NCBI GenBank assembly: GCA_014238065.1
Contig: JABABU010000010.1
Location: forward strand, 1 to 64,000
Reading direction: 5' to 3'
From: Actinomycetota bacterium
GTDB taxonomy: Bacteria; Actinomycetota; Acidimicrobiia; Acidimicrobiales; Poriferisodalaceae
DNA length: 64,000 bases
Below the pieces are notes generated by a model. That model did no database searches. It was not told the DNA's origin and saw only the letters and a list, made by a program, of their open reading frames with translations. Below, one piece after another: positions 1-7,570 of this stretch (the stretch's first letter is position 1; every line of letters begins with the position of its first letter). Position numbers and translations under genes: made by a program.

Positions 1-319
1 CCATGTCGACAGCAAAGCCCTTGATATCGCCATAGTCCGCGATCGCCTGCTCAACACCACGCTGATTCGGCAAACCAAGGAACGCCACATCACCAGAAAT
101 CGCGTTCAACGACCGAACCTGAATGGACGCCCCAGCCTCGACAGCAACGACACCCAGCGAGCCATCGCCCATATGATCCATGTCATCGGCAGGTGCAGCC
201 GACGTAGTCGCGCCTTCATCGCCGCCCCCCGACTCAGCCGTGTCGCTGTCGCCGCAAGCGGCCGCAATCATGCTGAAGCTGAAAATCAGCGCGAGTAGAC
301 GTAAATGCTTTCGATTCAT
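1..319 (-). CDS. Branched-chain amino-acid-type ABC transporter substrate-binding lipoprotein (N-terminal part)
   Basis: The gene starts with ATG at 319 behind a strong AGGAGG site and runs off the left edge, so only about 106 residues are visible. Residues 1-22 form a lipoprotein signal peptide ending in Ala-Ala-Ala-Cys22, followed by an acidic Gly/Ser-rich linker. The segment around residues 55-95 (IQVRSLNAISGDVAFLG, then NQRGVEQAIADYG) matches the start of the LivK/Leu-Ile-Val-type periplasmic-binding-protein fold, which begins with a first beta strand and the Gly-Pro/Asn-rich ligand loop. It would bind a small amphipathic solute outside the membrane and deliver it to a permease that should lie to the left. 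It is divergent from the ArsR gene at 425. The ligand cannot be predicted. Confidence 0.75.
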   Translation of the reverse strand, partial: MNRKHLRLLALIFSFSMIAAACGDSDTAESGGGDEGATTSAAPADDMDHMGDGSLGVVAVEAGASIQVRSLNAISGDVAFLGLPNQRGVEQAIADYGDIKGFAVDM

Positions 320-408
320 TGCCAGATCCCTCCTGGATACGGCCGCAGATGGGCCAATGGAGAACACTAGATCCCATATGAGCCTTTGACAAGATTCTGA
401 TGAACAAG

Positions 409-424
409 ATAGCTATATAGCGAT
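409..424. promoter_or_regulatory. Palindromic operator overlapping the ArsR-gene start
   Basis: The intergenic region between two divergent genes contains a perfect 10-bp palindrome, GCTATATAGC (412-421), extended by matching AT on each side apart from one mismatch per arm. It abuts the ATG at 425, and no Shine-Dalgarno sequence fits between them, so the ArsR message is probably leaderless with its -10 inside the palindrome. A palindrome covering the promoter is the usual arrangement for ArsR autoregulation. Confidence 0.5.
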
Positions 425-751
425 ATGACTCAGGGATCCACGGCAGAACGTTCGACCGAACTGGAAGCACAGCTCAAAGCGATCGCTTCACAGAGGCGCC
501 TGCTGATACTCGAATGGCTGAAGGATCCAGAGGCAAACTTTCCCTCTCGAGAACATGGCGACCTCGAGCACGGTGCCTGCAATCTCTTCATCGTCGAGAG
601 GCTCGGCGTGAGCCAACCGGCTGGCTCACGCCATCTGAGGATCCTGACCGACGCCGGTCTCGTGATTCCCACACGCAGAAAGGGTTGGGTGTACTACCGA
701 CGCAACGAACCCGGGATCGCGGAGCTCATCGCCAGAATCGGCGAACTCTGA
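425..751 (+). CDS. ArsR-family winged-helix transcriptional regulator
   Basis: The 108-residue protein has the size and layout of ArsR/SmtB repressors. Helix 1 (AIASQRRLLILEWL, about residues 20-33) leads to a recognition region near residues 60-80 (ERLGVSQPAGSRHLRIL, with the typical SQ..S.HL..L pattern) and a beta wing (LVIPTRRKGWVYYR). There is no CxC metal box in helix 3; the only cysteine is in HGACNLF. A metal-independent or single-cysteine ligand is therefore more likely than arsenic or zinc. The gene opens the plus-strand arm of the CO dehydrogenase locus and its stop overlaps the next start (TGATG). It probably represses itself, and perhaps the divergent transporter or the cox genes, through the palindrome at 409-424. 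Confidence 0.8.
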   Translation: MTQGSTAERSTELEAQLKAIASQRRLLILEWLKDPEANFPSREHGDLEHGACNLFIVERLGVSQPAGSRHLRILTDAGLVIPTRRKGWVYYRRNEPGIAELIARIGEL

Positions 752-987
752 TGTATCAGGGCGAACTCGGCCGCCCCTTCGTTTTCAGTGGCGCGGCCTT
801 CGACGATCTGAGACAACCGCATGGAGACAAGGCCGTCTGGAAGACGGTCGATCGCGAACCGGCGACCAGGGTTGCTCGCATAGTGATCGACGACCCTCGG
901 CCCCGCGACATCGACACGTGGGACGGCTATCAAACCATCTGCGCATCATTCGAATATCCGGCCCTGGACCGACCAAACAGCGACTGA
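751..987 (+). CDS. Small hypothetical protein coupled to ArsR
   Basis: The 78-residue reading frame starts with the ATG of a TGATG overlap with the ArsR stop, so translation is probably coupled. Codon third positions are G/C-rich like the neighbouring genes, which supports real coding. The protein is charged and soluble, without a signal peptide or membrane helix. Its centre holds a run of alternating hydrophobic residues (TRVARIVIDDPRP) that could be a beta strand. I do not recognise the family. Co-transcription with ArsR suggests a partner or ligand-handling role, but this is only inferred from position. Confidence 0.55.
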   Translation: MYQGELGRPFVFSGAAFDDLRQPHGDKAVWKTVDREPATRVARIVIDDPRPRDIDTWDGYQTICASFEYPALDRPNSD

Positions 988-999
988 CGCAGCCACAAC

Positions 1000-1005
1000 T
1001 ACAGT
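1000..1005 (+). promoter_or_regulatory. -10 box of a leaderless promoter for the XdhC/CoxF gene
   Basis: TACAGT fits the actinobacterial TANNNT -10 consensus and lies six bases before the ATG at 1012. Transcription would therefore begin at the start codon itself. No ribosome binding site is present upstream of this ATG, which agrees with a leaderless message. Confidence 0.4.
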
Positions 1006-1011
1006 CCAGTC

Positions 1012-1935
1012 ATGTATGGAATCGCTCTCAGCGTCGCTGCCTGCCTGAGGGCAGGCACTCGAGTCGACGTCGCCTGGATCCTCGACCATCCAGACTCTGA
1101 ACAAGGCCGCGGAGCAGAAGCCGTCGGACTGACGCCTGGCGGCGGGAAACTCGGATCACTGTTGTCGGGTGCTCTCGACGGCCAACTGGGCGAGTTGGCG
1201 GCAATTCAGGGCGATCATGGCCGCGTTCTCCAGTTCGATGTCGGGGCCGCCGACGCAGCAGTCTCGGGCATCGAACCGGTCACCGGCATCTCGTGCGTGC
1301 TCGTCCAAGCCAGCAAACTTCCTCCAGAACTGTGGGAACGACTGTTGGCCCGCGAGGCCGTCTGCCTCCTGTCCGATCTCGAGGGCGATGCAATCGTCAG
1401 CACGTCGCTGTACACCGCCGATTCGATCGACGAGGCCGATGACGACGTATGCCGCATCTTCCAGCGCGGAACCAGTGCCTCCCAACTCACCGATACGCGA
1501 GCGATCACCGGACTCTGGCCGGTGCCACAACTCATCATGGTCGGCGGTGGTGACATCGCCGACTCGTTGGTAAAGCTCGCCGAGATGCTCGGGTGGAACA
1601 CCGTTCTCACACGGAACACCCAAGAGGCCACCGGGCTCATAGCGTCCACGTCCCCACTCGACAGCGTGGTCGTCGCGGGCCACGACCTCGAATTGACGGG
1701 CCCTGCGCTGTCTGTTGCGCTTGAAGGTGACGTCGGCTACATCGGAGCCATAGGCCCTCGGCGACTCCAGGAAGCCTGGGTCGATTGGTTGAGCTACCGA
1801 GGCCAGACCGACCTGTCACGGTTACACGGTCCGGCGGGACTCGAAATCGGCGCACAATCACCAGATGAGATAGCACTCGCCGTCGCCGCCCAAATCGTTG
1901 CGAACCGATCCTCGCCGAAGGCACACACGCGATAG
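1012..1935 (+). CDS. coxF: XdhC/CoxF-family molybdenum hydroxylase maturation factor
   Basis: The 307-residue protein has the two-part layout of XdhC/CoxI/CoxF proteins. An N-terminal domain (residues 1-110) is followed by a Rossmann-like domain starting near LIMVGGGDIADSLVKLAEMLGW (about 175-196). The characteristic C-terminal box is EIGAQSPDEIALAVAAQIVANR (about 277-298). Family members bind the molybdenum cofactor and help insert or sulfurate it in xanthine-dehydrogenase-type enzymes. This copy shares a strand with coxD and coxE, and a second, shorter CoxI-type paralogue lies in the structural operon at 8658-9608. The gene is probably leaderless. The family call is firm; the exact CoxF name is by context. 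Confidence 0.8.
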   Translation: MYGIALSVAACLRAGTRVDVAWILDHPDSEQGRGAEAVGLTPGGGKLGSLLSGALDGQLGELAAIQGDHGRVLQFDVGAADAAVSGIEPVTGISCVLVQASKLPPELWERLLAREAVCLLSDLEGDAIVSTSLYTADSIDEADDDVCRIFQRGTSASQLTDTRAITGLWPVPQLIMVGGGDIADSLVKLAEMLGWNTVLTRNTQEATGLIASTSPLDSVVVAGHDLELTGPALSVALEGDVGYIGAIGPRRLQEAWVDWLSYRGQTDLSRLHGPAGLEIGAQSPDEIALAVAAQIVANRSSPKAHTR

Positions 1936-2001
1936 GGACGAGAGACATCACGGTCGATACAATCGGGTTGCCCATCTGGACCACGCTGCGAGGTCACCCC
2001 G

Positions 2002-2265
2002 ATGACTAGAGACCGCGATGATCACGAGAACGCGACCAGCACGATCTGGGAAGCAGACAGCAACGACGGCGCGTCGATGTACGACGCAGACTGCAGCCCG
2101 ACCCGCGTATGCCGAAATGCACGCGAGTTCACCTTCGAGGGCATCGCGACCGATGGCGGCGACTTGCAAGCCGCGTGGCGAGACACACTCGAACGCGAAG
2201 GCAAGCTCAACGGCTCAGCCGGATCGCTGCACGAACTCGTTCTCGGCAAGTCCCTGGCCGACTGA
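2002..2265 (+). CDS. Small acidic hypothetical protein between coxF and coxD
   Basis: The 87-residue protein has neighbour-like codon usage with G/C at most third positions, and it sits between two cox accessory genes on the same strand. Its first 40 residues are very hydrophilic and Asp/Asn-rich with two cysteines. The second half (EFTFEGIATDGGDLQAAWRD onward) looks like a folded helical segment. There is no signal peptide or membrane helix and no recognisable family. The ribosome binding site is weak. It may be a small accessory subunit of the maturation machinery, which is inferred from position alone. Confidence 0.55.
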   Translation: MTRDRDDHENATSTIWEADSNDGASMYDADCSPTRVCRNAREFTFEGIATDGGDLQAAWRDTLEREGKLNGSAGSLHELVLGKSLAD

Positions 2266-2283
2266 GCAACAGGCCATCACATC

Positions 2284-3177
2284 GTGACAGACGAGAGAGA
2301 TGGCAACGACCCGAGCAGCGTCCAAGAGCTGATCGACGCAATGCGCAGCAGCGCTTATCTGGCCGACCGCGGCCTGGCCACAGCATTGTTCATCGCACTC
2401 GAGTTGAATCGCCCCATCCTTCTCGAAGGCGAGGTCGGGGTCGGCAAGACCGAACTGGCGAAAGTGGTTTCGGCACTCTTCGACCGACAGCTCATCCGAT
2501 TGCAGTGTTACGAAGGCATCGACACCAGCCAGGCATTGTACGAATGGGACTACACCCGTCAGATGCTTCACAGCCGCGCCATGTCAGACGGCCAGATTGT
2601 CGACGAAACCGCCGTCGACCAACTGTTCAGCTCCAAGTTCTTGCTCGACCGTCCTTTGCTGCAGGCCGTCCGCGCCGGTGACCGGTGCGTGCTGCTCATC
2701 GATGAGATCGACCGCGCCGACGACGAGTTCGAGGCATTTCTTCTCGAGCTGCTCTCCGACTTTCAGATCACGATCCCGGAGCTCGGGACCATCTCCGCCG
2801 AATCGCCTCCGCTCGTCATCCTCACGTCCAACCGAACACGAGAACTCCACGATGCGTTGAAGAGGCGGTGTCTCTATCACTGGATCGGCTACCCAAGCGT
2901 CGAGCAAGAGGTCGAGATCATCAAGCTCCGCTCGCCGAACGTACCCGAGGCGCTGGCTCGCAAGGTGGTCAACGCAGTGAATCGGCTCCGTGACATGGAG
3001 CTAGCCAAGCCACCCGGTGTCGCCGAAACGCTCGATTGGGCCGCTGCCCTCGGCGTCATCCATTCGACAACTCTCGATGTCGACGCGGCGCGCGACACGC
3101 TCGGCTCCGTTGTCAAAGATCATGATGACCTCGAGATGGTCACGGAAGACCTCGCGAGCATCGTCGCCGATGTCTGA
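2284..3177 (+). CDS. coxD: CoxD, MoxR-type AAA+ ATPase
   Basis: The 297-residue protein carries Walker A GEVGVGKTE (residues 49-57), Walker B LLIDEID (136-142) and a sensor-1-like LTSNRTREL, in the short MoxR/CoxD format. CoxD proteins are AAA+ remodelling ATPases needed to build the copper/sulfur-molybdenum active site of aerobic CO dehydrogenase. They work with the VWA protein CoxE, which is encoded next and overlaps by eight bases (ATGTCTGA). The GTG at 2284 is taken as the start. An internal ATG at 2341 is less likely because it would remove the helix before YLADRGLATAL. No strong Shine-Dalgarno sequence is visible. Confidence 0.88.
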   Translation: MTDERDGNDPSSVQELIDAMRSSAYLADRGLATALFIALELNRPILLEGEVGVGKTELAKVVSALFDRQLIRLQCYEGIDTSQALYEWDYTRQMLHSRAMSDGQIVDETAVDQLFSSKFLLDRPLLQAVRAGDRCVLLIDEIDRADDEFEAFLLELLSDFQITIPELGTISAESPPLVILTSNRTRELHDALKRRCLYHWIGYPSVEQEVEIIKLRSPNVPEALARKVVNAVNRLRDMELAKPPGVAETLDWAAALGVIHSTTLDVDAARDTLGSVVKDHDDLEMVTEDLASIVADV

Positions 3178-4300
3178 AGGCGACGAGTTCGTCCAACGGC
3201 TCGCCCGGTTCGGACACAGACTGCGAGATGCCGGTCTTTCGATTGGCTCAGGCGACGTCCTGAACTATTGCGAGGCCGTCGCCGCGCTCGACCCCTCCGA
3301 TCTCCGAGACCTCTACTGGGGCGGGCGAACCACATTGGTCACTCGCCGCGATCACATACCGATATACGACGAGACGTTCCGCCAGTTCTTCCTCCAACAG
3401 CCAGCCCCCGAAGACGACACCGAGACCGAGAAGACTCAGCTGGCTCAGAGTTCATCTGCAGTCCTCGAAGTACCGGACGCCGACCCTGGAGGCGAGACCG
3501 AGGAACCGACAGAGACAATGCTGGGCCTTCAAGGTTCGACCGTCGAGATCTGGCGAGACAAGTCGTTCTCGGCCTGCACGCCTGAGGAGCTCACCGAAGT
3601 TCGCCGGATCATGGAGAGTATCCGCCTCACCCCACCGCTTCGGAAGACACGGCGGCGACAGCCGAGCACGGCAAAGGGACAACCCGACATGCGTCGGATG
3701 ACCCGCAACATGATTCGGACTCGACAAGAGCCACTGACGCTGCTTCGAGCCAGCCGGAAGTCGAGACGCCGACCGATCGTGCTGATCCTCGATGTCTCGG
3801 GTTCCATGTCGGACTATTCACGAAACCTTCTCCAGTTCGCCTACTCGACACATCGTGCAGGTGGGCGCGTCGAAGTCTTCTGTTTCGGCACCCGACTGAC
3901 CAGGGTCACACCGGCGCTCGATCGCCGGAACCCCGACGACGCGATGGCGCTCGCGGCGGCACAGGTCACCGATTGGGGTGGCGGAACCCACATCGGTGAA
4001 TCGATCAACGAATTCGTCAGGCGATGGGGTCGGAGGGGCACCAGTCGTGGGGCAATCGTCGTGATCTGCTCAGATGGCCTCGACACCGGAGACCCTGGGA
4101 TCCTCGCCGATTCCATGGAACGGCTGTCGAGGGTGTGTCATCGGATCGTCTGGATGAATCCACACAAGGGCGACGACGAAGACTTCCAGCCGAGCACGCT
4201 CGGCATGCTCGTCGCGGCGCCCTACGTCGACACCATCGTGTCAGGCCACAATCTTCGCAGCCTCGGCAATTTCGCCGACGACCTCCAGCGCTTGCGATAG
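3170..4300 (+). CDS. coxE: CoxE, VWA-domain protein
   Basis: Starting at the ATG that overlaps the coxD stop gives 376 residues. The N-terminal part (FGHRLRDAGLSIGSGDVLNY) is typical of CoxE. It is followed by an acidic linker, a basic stretch (KTRRRQPSTAKG) and a von Willebrand A domain whose MIDAS motif DVSGSMS lies at residues 208-214. The later TDWGGGTHIGES and CSDGLDTGD segments supply the remaining metal-site positions. CoxE partners CoxD in maturation of the CO dehydrogenase active site. A longer in-frame reading from 3017 exists but would lie inside coxD, so it is not used. Confidence 0.9.
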   Translation: MSEGDEFVQRLARFGHRLRDAGLSIGSGDVLNYCEAVAALDPSDLRDLYWGGRTTLVTRRDHIPIYDETFRQFFLQQPAPEDDTETEKTQLAQSSSAVLEVPDADPGGETEEPTETMLGLQGSTVEIWRDKSFSACTPEELTEVRRIMESIRLTPPLRKTRRRQPSTAKGQPDMRRMTRNMIRTRQEPLTLLRASRKSRRRPIVLILDVSGSMSDYSRNLLQFAYSTHRAGGRVEVFCFGTRLTRVTPALDRRNPDDAMALAAAQVTDWGGGTHIGESINEFVRRWGRRGTSRGAIVVICSDGLDTGDPGILADSMERLSRVCHRIVWMNPHKGDDEDFQPSTLGMLVAAPYVDTIVSGHNLRSLGNFADDLQRLR

Positions 4301-4308
4301 GTGATGCC

Positions 4309-4593
4309 ATGAAGTGGAGCGTTTCGCTGTACGCCGAGGGTGATCGTTTACTCAACATCGACGAGGTCGTCGCCCTGGCCGACGCGGTCGCCCCCATGGA
4401 AGGAATCGCCTCGGGCATCGGCACGACACGGTACGGAGCCCAAGTAGTGATAGAAGCTGCCACCGCAGACGAGGCTGTCGACCTCGCAGTACCGGCATTC
4501 GTCGATGCCGCGGCAGTTGCGAAGCTTCCCGCTTGGCCGGTGACTCACGCCGAGGTCATCGGCTTCGACGAAGAGTTCGAGGATTACCAGTGA
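4309..4593 (+). CDS. Small hypothetical protein downstream of coxE
   Basis: The ATG at 4309 lies eight bases after coxE and gives 94 residues. The protein begins with a beta-like stretch (MKWSVSLYAEG) and contains a second one (RYGAQVVIEAATADEAV) followed by a helix. This alternation suggests a small ferredoxin-like or ACT-like alpha/beta fold. There is no signal peptide or membrane segment. Its stop overlaps the next start (GTGA), so the two are probably translated together. The family is not recognised; an accessory role in CO dehydrogenase maturation is inferred from the coxD-coxE context. Confidence 0.6.
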   Translation: MKWSVSLYAEGDRLLNIDEVVALADAVAPMEGIASGIGTTRYGAQVVIEAATADEAVDLAVPAFVDAAAVAKLPAWPVTHAEVIGFDEEFEDYQ

Positions 4594-5042
4594 TTCGCCT
4601 CGGCTCGCTCGCCGGATATCCCTTCGAAGGTCCACGCCTCCTGGCCGGGTGGACTGCACCGTCCACGGCAGCTGTCTACGCCATCGTCTACCGGCCCTCG
4701 CCACAGTCGAGATCCCAGGAGTACGCCGTGATCTACGTGGATCACTCCGATGACCTCTCCCTGGAACGTTTTCCGTTCAAACATCCCAGAGCCTCCTGTT
4801 GGGTGGAGCGCGCCGGGGACAAGTGGGGACTCCACATCTGCATCTACGAAATACCCGGCGGCCTTCGATCGCATCGCGAACAGGCTGCGCGGGAACTCAC
4901 GGCGATCTACCAGCCTGGCTGCAACCTCGAGCAGTTCGACCAGACATGGAACGACGAATGGATCGGCTCGTACGACGCTCCGACCGCCGCGCCGCTCACG
5001 ACCGGACGCAAGCCCTCAGAGCGGCCGGAGACCGGCCGCTGA
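4590..5042 (+). CDS. GIY-YIG-like small protein, last gene of the coxDE arm
   Basis: The GTG at 4590 overlaps the previous stop by four bases and gives 150 residues. AVYAIVY (residues 28-34) and YAVIYVDHSDDL (45-56) resemble the two strands and loop of GIY-YIG domains. A later helix with ARELTAIYQPGCN resembles the Glu/Asn end of that fold. The canonical motif is not intact (AVYAI in place of GIY), so nuclease activity is doubtful. It may instead be a structural or binding derivative. The gene stops one base before the convergent membrane gene at 5044, leaving almost no terminator space between the two arms. Confidence 0.6.
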   Translation: MIRLGSLAGYPFEGPRLLAGWTAPSTAAVYAIVYRPSPQSRSQEYAVIYVDHSDDLSLERFPFKHPRASCWVERAGDKWGLHICIYEIPGGLRSHREQAARELTAIYQPGCNLEQFDQTWNDEWIGSYDAPTAAPLTTGRKPSERPETGR

Positions 5043-5043
5043 C

Positions 5044-6633
5044 TCAAGTAGCGGTAACAGCCACAGTCGCCACGAGGTCATCTTCCCTGCCCGCCGGCGG
5101 GGCCGAAGCACGGCCGATGCTGATCATCGCCACGCCGTATATGACGACCAGAATTCCAACCACGAGCAAGAGTGGTGGGAAGAAGTCGACTGGTGGCGCA
5201 GTCGTGTCGAGTGTCCGGTAATCGTCAGTCACTGCTCGCACAGCGGGAACGAGGTCGCCCCCGAAGTAGTCGCGGATGCCAGGGACCGACCGAGCAGGTG
5301 TGCCGTCGAACCTCGTCAACTGTTCTGCCCCGGGTATGTCTCGGAAACCATTGGTGAGAGCGATCAGATTGGTGATCGCCTGCGCCAGATTGGGAGTTGT
5401 TTCAGCGATCGCGCCCAGCACGGCATCTGCGTCGGTGAGGTCCGAGTTGTCAGCCACGAAAGTCAGGAGACCAGGAACCTCCGCGGTCACCTGATCGAGC
5501 GGTAGCGCTAGGAGCAAATTGTACGTGTGCGGGAAGTTGGCCTCGAGGGCGCCGAGAACATCAGCGGGAGCAAGACCAGTCGCTCCGGCAACCAACTCGA
5601 CCAATGAACCGACCTCGCCCGCTGCCCCACCCTGGCCATCGATGATCACATCGGCCATGTTCACGATGCTGTCGACGATGTCCACGCCGGCCTCCATGGC
5701 GACGACACGTTCTTCGACAAAGGCAGGGCGCAGTCCATTCACCACGTTCTGGCCTGAGTCGAGCCGCGGGAAGAGTCCGACGGCAAGCGCTCCGCCTCCG
5801 ACGACGACACCAACCAGGACAACGACCGACCACGCCGCAGTGTGAACCTTCCGGTTGTAGGCGTTTGTCCTGGTGATCAACATCATCAGAGCACCGAAGA
5901 CCACGACGACGATGCCGATGATGATCAGGATCGTCGCTATGTGGCCGACCTTCGGCCACGGGTCATCGAGATCTCGGTAGTCAGCGGCGACGGCAGCGAT
6001 AGCAGGAACAGCGTCGTCCCGGAAGAGGTCGCGAATCTCGGGAACTGAATCGACCCCTGTCACGCCGTCAAATCGGGTCGCGTCAACAGTTCCTTCGACG
6101 TCGCGCCAGTTGTCGGTGACCTCCATAAGATTCGTCACTGCCTGCGCCAGGTTCGGCGTGCTACCGGCAATCGCGCCAAGCACGGCATTGGCATCGGCAA
6201 GTTCGGAGTTGTCGGCGACAAAGGTCAACAGCCCCGGAATCTCGGCGGTCACCTCGTCCAGCGGCAATGTCAGCAGCAGATGAAACGTATGCGGAAAGTT
6301 GGCTTCCAGCGCATCGAGAACGTCCCCGGCGGGAAGACCGGTCGCTCCGGCAACCAGTTCGACCAGGGCACCGACCTCGCCGGCCGCTCCGCCTTCTGCA
6401 TCAACAATCGGATCGAGTGTGTCGGAAGCAGTGCTGACCATCGCCACCGCTGGCACGTTGCCCTCGACCCGTTCTGGCGTGAAAGCCGGCCGGGCACCAT
6501 CGAGCACACGTTGGCCCGCGTCGAGACGACTTGACAACTCGAGCCCGGCCACGACGACGAGGACGACCACGCCCGCCACGAGGACGACAAGCCATGACAG
6601 TGAATTGGAGTTACGGGTTGCCGATGTCGACAT
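5044..6633 (-). CDS. Internally duplicated membrane protein of the cox locus
   Basis: The 529-residue protein consists of two homologous halves offset by 254 residues. Each half has a transmembrane helix (about 13-31 and 266-287), an ectodomain of roughly 200 residues, and a second transmembrane helix (about 231-253 and 488-508). Both halves contain GGAAGEVG (81-88 and 335-342), an ALEANFPHT segment and a TFVADNS segment in register, and identity is high. The C-terminus is a short hydrophilic tail. The gene follows the small membrane gene ending at 6642 by eight bases and ends the operon that begins with coxMSL. I do not recognise the family. An envelope role connected to CO dehydrogenase is inferred from context. 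Confidence 0.8.
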   Translation of the reverse strand: MSTSATRNSNSLSWLVVLVAGVVVLVVVAGLELSSRLDAGQRVLDGARPAFTPERVEGNVPAVAMVSTASDTLDPIVDAEGGAAGEVGALVELVAGATGLPAGDVLDALEANFPHTFHLLLTLPLDEVTAEIPGLLTFVADNSELADANAVLGAIAGSTPNLAQAVTNLMEVTDNWRDVEGTVDATRFDGVTGVDSVPEIRDLFRDDAVPAIAAVAADYRDLDDPWPKVGHIATILIIIGIVVVVFGALMMLITRTNAYNRKVHTAAWSVVVLVGVVVGGGALAVGLFPRLDSGQNVVNGLRPAFVEERVVAMEAGVDIVDSIVNMADVIIDGQGGAAGEVGSLVELVAGATGLAPADVLGALEANFPHTYNLLLALPLDQVTAEVPGLLTFVADNSDLTDADAVLGAIAETTPNLAQAITNLIALTNGFRDIPGAEQLTRFDGTPARSVPGIRDYFGGDLVPAVRAVTDDYRTLDTTAPPVDFFPPLLLVVGILVVIYGVAMISIGRASAPPAGREDDLVATVAVTAT

Positions 6634-6641
6634 GTGCTCGT

Positions 6642-7007
6642 TCAGCTTCCTTCTGGGGAGTACCCGACGGCCTCTTGGAGACGGGTCCGCCTTCGCTTCA
6701 TCGCCGGTCGCGCCGGTCGCGGTTCTGTTTCCTGCGCCGGTTCGTACGTGGCACCGTCAACAATTCCCTCCGCCATTCCGTAGAGCAGTGGAAGAGCACC
6801 GGCAATGACACGGCCGGTGTTGTTGATGCGCTCGACCCCCGACTCGATCGGCTCCGCGTTGGCCTTGATGTCCCAAACCACACCGGCACAGCCCTCGAGC
6901 TTGTCGGCGACACGTGTCAGCTGGGATCCGACGACGTACAAGTAGATGGCGAGCTCGGCGATGAGCACGGCGATCGCCACAACACTCAGTATCACCAAGA
7001 TCGTCAT
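6642..7007 (-). CDS. Small single-pass membrane protein with basic tail
   Basis: The 121-residue protein begins with a transmembrane helix (residues 2-27) that lacks a cleavage site. A helical region with regularly spaced hydrophobic residues follows (QLTRVADKLEG, then VERINNTGRVIAGALPLL). A Pro/Glu-rich linker leads to a basic C-terminus (PAMKRRRTRLQEA). Its start overlaps the upstream stop by four bases. The pattern V...L..V...I...T..I...V..IN resembles that of the neighbouring gene at 7571-7798, so the small proteins may be distant paralogues. No family is recognised. Confidence 0.65.
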   Translation of the reverse strand: MTILVILSVVAIAVLIAELAIYLYVVGSQLTRVADKLEGCAGVVWDIKANAEPIESGVERINNTGRVIAGALPLLYGMAEGIVDGATYEPAQETEPRPARPAMKRRRTRLQEAVGYSPEGS

Positions 7008-7300
7008 GAGCGCACCTTCTCCAGTACCCGACCGAGAAACAGGTGATGTTCCAGGCCCTCGGACAACACCGCATCGACCTGCGCTGCGGTCTCGGCGATC
7101 AGCGCGGTGTCAGACGTGTTGGCTTCTGCCGCATCGAGAGTCTCGCGGATCAGATCGACGCGTTTCTCGATCGTGGCCACGAGCGTGACGAGCAGCGTCA
7201 AGAACGCCGCCACTGCTACGAGCACGATGAGGCCGAGTCCGAGCGTGACCCACCACATGGACTCCTGGGTGTCGGTCAAACCGAAGAGATACATCATCAA
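7004..7300 (-). CDS. Small single-pass membrane protein
   Basis: The 98-residue protein has a short hydrophilic N-terminus, a long transmembrane helix (about residues 16-43) and a C-terminal region predicted to be helical by its heptad-like hydrophobics (IEKRVDLIRETLDAAEAN, then VDAVLSEGLEHH). Both ends overlap neighbouring genes by four bases, so it is translated as part of a tight operon downstream of coxG. There are no catalytic motifs or cysteines, and the family is unrecognised. Confidence 0.65.
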   Translation of the reverse strand: MMMYLFGLTDTQESMWWVTLGLGLIVLVAVAAFLTLLVTLVATIEKRVDLIRETLDAAEANTSDTALIAETAAQVDAVLSEGLEHHLFLGRVLEKVRS

Positions 7301-7554
7301 CCTCCCAGCCGATGACGGCCTCGGGCGAGCCCTGCGACGATGGCCTCAGCCGACTCATTCGTCGTATTCAGCTCAGCGAGCGCCGCAGTGTTGTTCACGG
7401 AGTCCGTCAACGAGTCGTTGATGGCTCCTGCTCGTTCCGAGACATGCTGTGCGAGAACGAGAATAGTCGCGACCAGAACGACCACGGCAAGCACAACGGC
7501 GAGCCCGACCGACCAACCGATGATCCATCCGGCTCTCGATGCAAGAACTGTCAC
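7297..7554 (-). CDS. Small single-pass membrane protein
   Basis: The GTG at 7554 is chosen because GAGGAG lies eight bases upstream. A longer reading frame back to 7605 would run beyond that site. The resulting 85-residue protein has a transmembrane helix at about residues 9-34 and a polar, Asn/Ser/Thr-rich helical tail (AINDSLTDSVNNTAALAELN). It overlaps the next gene by four bases. It has no recognisable domain and belongs to the run of similar membrane genes between coxG and 5044. Confidence 0.62.
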   Translation of the reverse strand: MTVLASRAGWIIGWSVGLAVVLAVVVLVATILVLAQHVSERAGAINDSLTDSVNNTAALAELNTTNESAEAIVAGLARGRHRLGG

Positions 7555-7570
7555 CTTGAGATCCTCCTCA

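Noticed and set aside
4590..5042. Active GIY-YIG endonuclease or homing element in the cox locus
   Set aside because: The GIY tripeptide is not intact, no insertion scar is visible and the gene is translationally coupled to its neighbour, so mobile-element behaviour is unlikely.
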